Source of the DNA: Crossaster papposus
Lineage: Eukaryota > Echinodermata > Asteroidea > Velatida > Solasteridae
Direction: 5' to 3'
DNA: 64,000 nt
Assembly: GCA_037893245.1 (NCBI GenBank)
Contig: JBAIAA010000538.1
Coordinates: 744,001 to 808,000 of the forward strand
Of the stretch, positions 52,564-60,417 are shown in pieces. How positions within the stretch are numbered: the first letter of the stretch is position 1; every line of letters starts with the position of its first letter. A program made the translations under genes and the position numbers. Below the pieces are notes generated by a model. The model had not been told where the DNA came from, ran no database searches, and worked only from the letters and a program-made list of their open reading frames with translations.

Positions 52564-52794
52564 AGCCATTGGATGCGTATAAATTAGTAGTCACTGTTTA
52601 AACCTGGTGTCTAACTTCAAACAAGTACTACAAAGCTTGTTTTAAGTTAGCCGCGTTTAAATGACCATTGGGGTTAAACATGTGTTTATAACAAACAATA
52701 GCAATTCTTAAACAAGGTACGGGGGTTGTTTAGTGAGTATTCTGAGCCATTTAGAAGCCAGATATGTACACAGAAAGGTAGAAAGGTAGACAGG

Positions 52795-52998
52795 ATGGAT
52801 GCGCTTCAAATCTTCTTAATTGCACAAGAGGAGGCCAACTAACAAGAATATCGTCATGGTCGCCAACACCAACGTGCACCAGGAGTTTTTAGGGACAAGG
52901 TGAATCCCTTAGAAGAGTATGACGAGGAACATTTCATCAGACGTTTCAGAGTTAGCAAAGACACGTTGAACGATTTACTTGGACTTCTCGGATTGTAT
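52795..52998 (+). pseudogene. Harbinger transposase, N-terminal fragment
   Basis: From an ATG at 52795 the frame reads 15 codons to an in-frame TAA (52840-52842), then continues open for about 50 more. The later part includes VNPLEEYDEEHFIRRFRVSK and then DTLNDLLGLLG, the pattern seen near the N-terminus of HARBI1/PIF-like transposases (a short acidic segment, FxxRFRxSK, then a leucine-rich helix). The DDE catalytic residues would lie downstream and are absent, since the frame runs into the opposing Myb-like fragment. The full protein would normally be several hundred residues; this piece is about 65. Inactive. Confidence 0.75.
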
Positions 52999-53235
52999 TT
53001 AGGACACCCAATTCTTTGTTGTCCTTATAGCAGATCGGCTTTTATGGTCAGGAAACGAGATGGACATTTCTGAAGTATTAGCTTTCCAGGCATCAGCTTT
53101 TTTCTGGTTGGCTTTAGTGTCACATCGTTTGTCACCAATACATGTAATGGAATTAAAGTTCCTCATGGTCTCAACGAGAGCCATCCTTTCGTCAGCAGTG
53201 AAACTGTTACTGCGTTGCCTTTTGGTATCAGCCAT
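52999..53235 (-). pseudogene. Myb/SANT-like Harbinger partner protein, truncated
   Basis: A 78-codon minus-strand frame starting with an ATG at 53235. Residues 8-50, including SFTADERMALVETMRNF, then a TKANQKKADAWK segment, fit the Myb/SANT-like DNA-binding domain of the accessory protein encoded by animal PIF/Harbinger transposons (NAIF1-like), which carries the transposase to the nucleus and to the transposon ends. The expected aromatic helix residues are partly kept (F, W). The C-terminal half of the usual protein is missing, and the last codons (KNWVS) run into the deletion point next to the transposase fragment. The opposite-strand frame 53060-53341 is its antisense shadow. Convergent orientation of the two genes is known in this superfamily. 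Confidence 0.7.
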
Positions 53236-53504
53236 TATGGCTCAGGCTGTAGAGTATCTAAGTAAAGACCTGCTGAAGATTTATCTACTGAGGCCTATCG
53301 TATGTTCATACTGTTGCGCAATCCTCTATATTACAATGTAATTAACAATAGGGTCCACGGTCAATAAGTTTAGACTGTCCAAGTTACACGAGGATAACTA
53401 AACAATCATTTAAGATAATTAGTAAGAGCTGTTTAATTCAGGTGTTTAGGAAGACGCGTGTAACTTGGATTTATCCACGTCTATATGCTACATTGGTATA
53501 AAGA

Positions 53505-53529
53505 TAAACAGCTTTCGTAGTTACAGCCC
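53505..53529 (-). repeat. Harbinger derivative right TIR
   Basis: 25 bp, ends CGTAGTTACAGCCC; exact inverted match to 52539-52563. Confidence 0.9.
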
Positions 53530-53660
53530 TTCTTTTCTTAAAGTTAATGTACAAACATACCTAAGTATCAATGCTTTGTATTCCTATAAATATCCTTGTA
53601 CATCTGTAAATATTCTGTTTGTATTTTTGTGTAAAAAATAAATATATAAATCTGCTTGGG
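53530..53660 (+). other. AT-rich stretch, possible 3' tail of the non-LTR element
   Basis: Contains TGTAAATATTCTGTTTG and TGTAAAAAATAAATATATAAAT, resembling the AT-rich 3' untranslated end and AATAAA-type tail of non-LTR retrotransposons. It would be the continuation of the RT remnant on the other side of the Harbinger insertion. This is inference from position and composition only. Confidence 0.4.
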
Positions 53661-53950
53661 GAGGTTGTCAAAATAGTATTTCGCAATGAACCCAGCCCAT
53701 ATCGGGATATTTTTGGCCCGTTAGTACATGCTGCATCATCCATAAACCATAAGATAAAACGTGTGCCCGTACTTGTAAAAGTCTGGCAGATTTCAGATAT
53801 CTTCCACTTCAAGCCTTCTCTTTCTCGATTTGCAAGACGCAGTGTTCAGTGGTTGTGCTGAAAAGGCCTGTTAGAGCTCGCTTTGATACAAGATCCCCAT
53901 CGTGTCATAAAGTGTATCAGACCCTGACAAGGTGTTTGTTGATTCACAAA
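53661..53950. other. Unassigned interior sequence
   Basis: About 290 bp between the AT-rich tail and the degenerate subrepeat. Overlapping short frames occur (plus 53619-53861, minus 53561-53812), but neither contains a motif I recognise. Nothing further is supported. Confidence 0.4.
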
Positions 53951-54138
53951 GTTATCAATCGAATGCATAAAAAACTCGACTTTATTACGATAATTCGGAA
54001 TCCTGGTGACCTTTGACAATTTCTTTAGTAAGTATGGCACAATTTGGAATGTTCTTAATTGACACACTTTGCTCTACCACAGTGTATGGTACACATTAAA
54101 ACGTGTTTGTTTTTATGGCACTTGACATTATAATTAAA
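53951..54138 (-). repeat. Degenerate third subrepeat, right arm
   Basis: Contains GGTGACCTTTGACAATTTCTTTAG, matching the GGTGACCTTTGACCCTTTCTTAATT segment of the intact units, then GTATGGCACAATTTGGAA, TGTTCTTAATTGACAC, ACACATTAAAACGTGTTTG and TTATAATTAAACC in the same order as TIR copies 1 and 2. It extends the right arm inward past the MITE. Confidence 0.68.
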
Positions 54139-54167
54139 CCGTGTAATTAGCACTAATTAATATACCT

Positions 54168-54436
54168 CCAAATGGGCACTTTGGGAGACAATCCCATAGA
54201 GTCGTGCACAATCTTTATTGTAACCTAACCCGTTTTTACCTAGAGCTTTTTCCACGAAATTTCATATTTATGCTATTTAGACCCAAATCTGTCTTCTCCG
54301 AGCAAAAATAACTCCCAAATATCGTTTTGTGGGGTAGCTAGACACTTAGGGAGACACTGAAATGTCTCCCTAAGTGCCACTGTCTCCCAAGTGAATCAAA
54401 ACTATCGCTAATTTGTCTCCCAAAGTGCCTATTTGG
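54168..54436. mobile_element. MITE-like element nested in the right TIR
   Basis: A 269-bp insert bounded by 24-bp inverted repeats with one mismatch: 54168-54191 (inner part GGCACTTTGGGAGACAA) and 54413-54436 (TTGTCTCCCAAAGTGCC...). It interrupts a 291-bp subrepeat, and its removal restores the period. No coding capacity. I could not define a target duplication with confidence. Confidence 0.78.
54343..54376. repeat. Perfect 14-bp hairpin inside the MITE
   Basis: CACTTAGGGAGACA (54343-54356) and TGTCTCCCTAAGTG (54363-54376) are exact reverse complements separated by 6 nt. The arm sequence resembles the MITE's own terminal CACTTTGGGAGACA, so it may be an internal copy of the end. Confidence 0.88.
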
Positions 54437-55291
54437 AAGAATTGAAATTTGCACTATATATCCTGTTCCGAAGCTTGTGATCAGTGATCGGTCTATGATA
54501 AACTGTTGATATACAAAATGCAAGTTGCACTCAACGTTATGATGAATAGTGTTTATTGATTTCTGATTACCTTTGACCCTTTCTTAATTGTGGATGGCAC
54601 CACTTGAAACTTTCTTAAGTGACGGATTTTGCTTCAGCAAGGTGTCAGCTACACATTGACACTTGTTTTATCCTTGCACTCGTAATTATGATTAAACGTG
54701 TAATTAGCACTAATTACAGACCTTCTTAATTAGACTTTGCACTATATATCATATTCTTAAGCTTGTGGTCAGTGATCGGTTTATGATAACCTGCTGATAT
54801 ACACATAAATGCAAGTTGCACTCAACGTTATAATTATTGGTGTTTAATGACGTATGGTGACCTTTGACCCTTTCTTAATTAGGGATGGCACCACTTAAAA
54901 CTTTCTTAAGTGGTGGATTTTGCTCCAGCAAGGTGCCAGCTACACATTGACACTTGTTTTATCCTTGCACTCAAAATTATGATTAAACGTGTAATTAGCA
55001 CTAATTAAAGACCTTCTTAAGTGTACTTAGCACCAATTATATTGTTCTTAAGTATACAAATCCTATTCAGTACACGATAAACTTTCGACTCATGAAGAAA
55101 TTATGTTTGCACTCAAGATTATGATTAAATCGAATTTTAGGGGGTCTGTCAGGGGCTCCCCCCACCCAACGCACCACTCGCCAAACTTAAGAAAACCCAT
55201 TTTGCAGTTGTCCCAGTCACCCCAACATATCCCACGCTTCAAACCTTTTGCACTCAAAATTATGATTAAACCTGGCTGGGCTCCCGGACTA
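54437..55291 (-). repeat. Right terminal inverted repeat (~850 bp)
   Basis: Inverted partner of 50212-51061, with the motif CACTCAAAATTATGATTAAA ending at 55270, 54987 and (degenerate) 54696, and with one change at 55129. Mirror positions agree exactly in the outer part: 50233 pairs with 55270 and 50374 with 55129. An ORF reading out of this arm into the satellite (55103-55387) is a chance fusion. Confidence 0.92.
54697..54987 (-). repeat. 291-bp TIR subrepeat, right copy 1
   Basis: Inverted equivalent of 50516-50806 and exactly 291 bp long between ATTAAA boundaries. The match to the left copy is close over its whole length, including AACGTTATAATTATTGGTG and AAGCTTGTGGTCAGTGATCG. Confidence 0.9.
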
Positions 55292-55294
55292 CTA
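55292..55294. repeat. Target site duplication, right (CTA)
   Basis: CTA directly after the right terminus CCCGGACTA; partner of 50209-50211. Confidence 0.85.
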
Positions 55295-57432
55295 TCTCCT
55301 AACACCCAGCCCCTTCCCGGGGCATGCTTTCCTTCATGCCCTTATTTGTGGGTGGGGATTGTGTGCACAAACCTATGGCGAATTTGAAACGCGTGTGTTA
55401 ACGTTAAAATGTTCAGAAAATCGAAATATAATACTAACAAAGCATGCCCCGGGTCAAATTGCTAATTTTGCCATTCCTGGAGGCCCCCCTCTATCTCCTA
55501 ACACCCAGCCCCTTCCCGGGGCATGCTTTCCTTCATGCCCTTATTTGTGGGCGGGGATTGTGTGCACAAACCTATGGCGAATTTGAAACGCGTGTGTTAA
55601 CGTTAAAATTTTCAGAAAATAGAAATAAAATACTAACAAAGCATGCCCCGGGTCAAATTGCTAATTTTGCCATTCCTGGAGGCCCCCTTCTATCTCCTAA
55701 CACCCAGCCCCTTCCCGGGGCATGCTTTCCTTCATGCCCTTATTTGTGGGCGGGGATTGTGTGCACAAACCTATGGCGAATTTGAAACGCGTGTGTTAAC
55801 GTTAAAATGTTCAGAAAATCTAAATAAAATACTAACAAAGCATGCCACGGGTCAAATTGCTAATTTTGCAATTCCTGGAGGCCCCCCTCTATCTCCTAAC
55901 ACCCAGCCCCTTCCCGGGGCATGCTTTCCTTCATGCCCTTATTTGTGGGCGGGGATTGTGTGCACAAACCTATGGCGAATTTGAAACGCGTGTGTTAACG
56001 TTACAATTTTCAAAAAATCGAAATAAAATACTAACAAAGCATGCCCCGGGTCAAATTGCTAATGTTGCCATTCCTGGAGGCCCCCCTCTATCTCCTAACA
56101 ACCAGCCCCTTCCCGGGGCATGCTTTCCTTCATGCCCTTATTTGTGGGCGGGGATTGTGTGCACAAACCTATGGCGAATTTGAAACGCGTGTGTTAACGT
56201 TAACATTTTCAGAAAATCGAAATAAAATACTAACAAAGCATGCCCCGGGTCAAATTGCTAATTTTGCCATTCCTGGAGGCCCCCCTCTATCTCCTAACAC
56301 GCAGCCCCTTCCCGGGGCATGCTTTCCTTCATGCCCTTATTTGTGGGCGGGGATTGTGTGCAAAAACCTATGGCGAATTTGAAATGCGTGTGTTAACGTT
56401 AACATTTTCAGAAAATCGAAATAAAATACTAACAAAGCATGCCCGGGTCAAATTGCTAATTTTGCCATTCCTGGAGGCCCCCCTCTATCTCGTAACACCC
56501 AGCCCCTTCCCGGGGCATGCTTTCCTTCATGCCCTTATTTGTGGGCGGGGATTGTGTGCAAAAACCTATGGCGAATTTGAAACGCGTGTGTTAACGTTAA
56601 CATTTTCAGAAAATCGAAATAAAATACTAACAAAGCATGCCCCGGGTCAAATTGCTAATTTTGCCATTCCTGGAGGCCCCCCTCTATCTCCTAACACCCA
56701 GCCCCTTCCCGGGGCATGCTTTCCTTCATGCCCTTATTTATGGGCGGGGATTGTGTGCACAAACCTGTGGCGAATTTGAAACACGTGTGTTAACGTTAAA
56801 ATTTTCAGAAAATCTAAATAAAATACTAACAAAGCATGCCCCGGATCAAATTGCTAATTTTGCCATTCCTGGAGGCCCCCCTCTATCTCGTAACACCCAG
56901 CCCCTTCCCGGGGCATGCTTTCCTTCATGCCCTTATTTGTGGGCGGGGATTGTGTGCACAAACATATGGCGAATTTGAAACGCGTGTGTTAACGTAAACA
57001 TTTTCAGAAAATCGAAATAAAATACTAACAAAGCATGCCCCGGGTCAAATTGCTAATTTTGCCATTCCTGGAGGCCCCCCTCTATCTCCTAACACCCAGC
57101 CCCTTCCCGGGGCATGCTTTCCTTCATGCCCTTATTTGTGGGCGGGGATTGTGTGCACAAACCTATGGCGAATTTGAAACGCGTGTGTTAACGTTACAAT
57201 TTTCAGAAAATCGAAATAAAATACTAACAAAGCATGCCCCGGGTCAAATTGCTAATTTTGCCATTCCTGGAGGCCCCCCTCTATCTCCTAACACCCAGCC
57301 CCTTCCCGGGGCATGCTTTCCTTCATGCCCTTATTTGTGGGCGGGGATTGTGTGCACAAACCTATGGCGAATTTGAAACGCGTGTGTTAACGTTAAAATT
57401 TTCAGAAAATAGAAATAAAATACTAACAAAGC

Positions 57433-59024
57433 ATGCCCCGGGTCAAATTGCTAATTTTGCCATTCCTGGAGGCCCCCCTCTATCTCCTAACACCCAGCCC
57501 CTTCCCGGGGCATGCTTTCCTTCATGCCCTTATTTGTGGGCGGGGATTGTGTGCACAAACCTATGGCGAATTTGAAACGCGTGTGTTAACGTTAAAATGT
57601 TCAGAAATTCTAAATAAAATACTAACAAAGCATGCCCCGGGTCAAATTGCTAATTTTGCAATTCCTGGAGGCCCCCCTCTATCTCCTAACACCCAGCCCC
57701 TTCCCGGGGCATGCTTTCCTTCATGCCCTTATTTGTGGGCGGGGATTGTGTGCACAAACCTATGGCGAATTTGAAACGCGTGTGTTAACGTTACAATTTT
57801 CACACAATCGAAATAAAATACTAACAAAGCATGCCCCGGGTCAAATTGCTAATTTTGCCATTCCTGGAGGCCCCTCTCTATCTTCTAACACCCAGCCCCT
57901 TCCCGGGGCATGCTTTCCTTCATGCCCTTATTTGTGGGCGGGGATTGTGTGCACAAACCTATGGCGAATTTGAAACGCGTGTGTTAACGTTACAATTTTC
58001 AAAAAATCGAAATAAAATACTAACAAAGCATGCCCCGGGTCAAATTGCTAATGTTGCCATTCCTGGAGGCCCCCCTCTATCTCCTAACACCCAGCCCCTT
58101 CCCGGGGCATGCTTTCCTTCATGCCCTTATTTGTGGGCGGGGATTGTGTGCACAAACCTATGGCGAATTTGAAACGCGTGTGTTAACGTTAAAATTTTCA
58201 GAAAATAGAAATAAAATACTAACAAAGCATGCCCCGGGTCAAATTGCTAATTTTGCCATTCCTGGAGGCCCCCCTCTATCTCCTAACACCCAGCCCCTTC
58301 CCGGGGCATGCTTTCCTTCATGCCCTTATTTGTGGGCGGGGATTGTGTGCACAAACCTATGGCGAATTTGAAACGCGTGTGTTAACGTTAAAATGTTCAG
58401 AAAATCTAAATAAAATACTAACAAAGCATGCCCCGGGTCAAATTGCTAATTTTGCAATTCCTGGAGGCCCCCCTCTATCTCCTAACACCCAGCCCCTTCC
58501 CGGGGCATGCTTTCCTTCATGCCCTTATTTGTGGGCGGGGATTGTGTGCACAAACCTATGGCGAATTTGAAACGCGTGTGTTAACGTTACAATTTTCACA
58601 CAATCGAAATAAAATACTAACAAAGCATGCCCCGGGTCAAATTGCTAATTTTGCCATTCCTGGAGGCCCCTCTCTATCTTCTAACACCCAGCCCCTTCCC
58701 GGGGCATGCTTTCCTTCATGCCCTTATTTGTGGGCGGGGATTGTGTGCACAAACCTATGGCGAATTTGAAACGCGTGTGTTAACGTTACAATTTTCAAAA
58801 AATCGAAATAAAATACTAACAAAGCATGCCCCGGGTCAAATTGCTAATGTTGCCATTCCTGGAGGCCCCCCTCTATCTCCTAACACCCAGCCCCTTCCCG
58901 GGGCATGCTTTCCTTCATGCCCTTATTTGTGGGCGGGGATTGTGTGCACAAACCTATGGCGAATTTGAAACGCGTGTGTTAACGTTAACATTTTCAGAAA
59001 ATCGAAATAAAATACTAACAAAGC
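57433..59024 (+). repeat. HOR: 4-monomer unit (796 bp) x 2
   Basis: Copies 57433-58228 and 58229-59024. The order is a monomer with AAATGTTCAG and TCTAAATAAA; one with TTTTGCAATTCC and TTTTCACACAATCG; one with GCCCCTCTCTATCTTC and TTTCAAAAAATCG; and one with GCTAATGTTGCC. Copy 1 has TCAGAAATTC where copy 2 has TCAGAAAATC. Confidence 0.87.
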
Positions 59025-60417
59025 ATGCCCCGGGTCGAATTGCTAATTTTGCCATTCCTGGAGGCCCCCCTCTATCTCCTAACACCCAGCCCCTTCCCGG
59101 GGCATGCTTTCCTTCATGCCCTTATTTGTGGGCGGGGATTGTGTGCACAAACCTATGGCGAATTTGAAACGCGTGTGTTAACGTTAACATTTTCATAAAA
59201 TCGAAATAAAATACTAACAAAGCATGCCCCGGGTCAAATTGCTAATTTTGCCATTCCTGGAGGCCCCCCTCTATCTCCTAACACCCAGCCCCTTCCCGGG
59301 GCATGCTTTCCTTCATGCCCTTATTTGTGGGCGGGGATTGTGTGCACAAACCTATGGCGAATTTGAAACGCGTGTGTTAACGTTAACATTTTCAGAAAAT
59401 CGAAATAAAATACTAACAAAGCATGCCCCGGGTCAAATTGCAAATTTTGCCATTCCTGGAGGCCCCCTTCTATCTCCTAACACCCAGCCCCTTCCCGGGG
59501 CATGCTTTCCTTCATGCCCTTATTTGTGGGCGGGGATTGTGTGCACAAACCTATGGCGAATTTGAAACGCGTGTGTTAACGTTAAAATGTTCAGAAAATC
59601 GAAATAAAATACTAACAAAGCATGCCCCGGGTCAAATTGCTAATGTTGCCATTCCTGGAGGCCCCCCTCTATCTCCTAACACCCAGCCCCTTCCCGGGGC
59701 ATGCTTTCCTTCATGCCCTTATTTGTGGGCGGGGATTGTGTGCACACACCTATGGGGAATTTGAAACGCGTGTGTTAACGTTAACATTTTCAGAAAATCG
59801 AAATAAAATACTAACAAAGCATGCCCCGGGTCAAATTGCTAATTTTGCCATTCCTGGAGGCCCCCCTGTATCTCCTAACACCCAGCCCCTTCCCGGGGCA
59901 TGCTTTCCTTCATGCCCTTATTTGTGGGCGGGGATTGTGTGCACAAACCTATGGCGAATTTGAAACGCGTGTGTTAACGTTAACATTTTCAGAAAATCGA
60001 AATAAAATACTAACAAAGCATGCCCCGGGTCAAATTGCTAATTTTGCCATTGCTGGAGGCCGCCCTCTATCTCCTAACACCCAGCCCCTTCCCGGGGCAT
60101 GCTTTCCTTCATGCCCTTATTTGTGGGCGGGGATTGTGTGCACAAACCTATGGCGAATTTGAAACGCGTGTGTTAACGTTAACATTTTCAGAAAATCGAA
60201 ATAAAATACTAACAAAGCATGCCCCGGGTCAAATTGCTAATTTTGCCATTCCTGGAGGCCCCCCTCTATCTCCTAACACCCAGCCCCTTCCCGGGGCATG
60301 CTTTCCTTCATGCCCTTATTTGTGGGCGGGGATTGTGTGCACAAACCTATGGCGAATTTGAAACGCGTGTGTTAACGTTAATATTTTCAGAAAATCGAAA
60401 TAAAATACTAACAAAGC

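Larger units (their letters stand above)
52539..53529. mobile_element. PIF/Harbinger transposon, internal-deletion derivative
   Basis: A 991-bp element bounded by perfect 25-bp inverted repeats, 52539-52563 (beginning GGGCTGTAACTACGAAAGC) and 53505-53529. Inside are the N-terminal part of a Harbinger transposase on the plus strand and part of the Myb/SANT-like partner protein on the minus strand, ending against each other near 52995. The catalytic core of the transposase and the C-terminal part of the partner are missing, consistent with one internal deletion. Harbinger elements normally make a 3-bp target duplication; the flanks here (CAC and TTC) do not match, so the site has decayed or rearranged. 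It lies in the 3' part of the older non-LTR element. Confidence 0.85.
54139..54696 (-). repeat. 291-bp TIR subrepeat, right copy 2, split by a MITE
   Basis: The block GTGTAATTAGCACTAATTA at 54141 is 557 bp from its next copy at 54698. Removing the 269-bp insert (54168-54436) leaves 288 bp, matching the 291-bp period elsewhere. Outside the insert the copy reads CTAATTAATATACCT, then AAGAATTGAAATTTGCACTATATATC. Confidence 0.82.
50212..55291. mobile_element. Long-TIR (foldback-like) DNA transposon, non-autonomous, unassigned family
   Basis: A 5080-bp insertion splits one satellite monomer. The ends are exact inverted copies, TAGTCCGGGAGCCCAGCCAG at 50212 and its reverse complement ending at 55291, and the two arms stay in register for at least 185 bp without indels. 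The flanks carry a 3-bp duplication, CTA (50209-50211 and 55292-55294); removing the element and one CTA restores the monomer sequence CCCCCCTCTATCTCC exactly. TIRs are ~850 bp, with degenerate extension beyond, and contain 291-bp tandem subrepeats, as in foldback elements. No transposase matching these ends is recognisable; the interior is filled with remains of other elements. A shifted reading (4-bp CTAT with element AGTCC...GGACTA) is also possible. Families with 3-4 bp duplications (Academ, CACTA, Chapaev, PIF/Harbinger) cannot be separated on this evidence. Confidence 0.93.

Noticed and set aside
53060..53341. 93-codon plus-strand ORF
   Set aside because: Antisense shadow of the Myb-like fragment, which has the recognisable domain on the minus strand.
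53561..54067. Short ORFs at 53561-53812 (-), 53619-53861 (+) and 53846-54067 (-)
   Set aside because: Mutually overlapping or adjoining, without motifs, in AT-rich transposon debris and a degraded subrepeat.
50212..55291. Polinton/Maverick identity suggested by long TIRs
   Set aside because: The element is only 5 kb, the duplication is 3-4 bp rather than 6 bp, and no DNA polymerase B, integrase, ATPase or capsid gene is visible.
50209..55294. TA or TTAA target duplication (Tc1/mariner or piggyBac type) for the long-TIR element
   Set aside because: Removing the element with a TA duplication leaves CTCTACTATCTCC, which does not match the intact monomer; only CTA (or the shifted CTAT) restores it.
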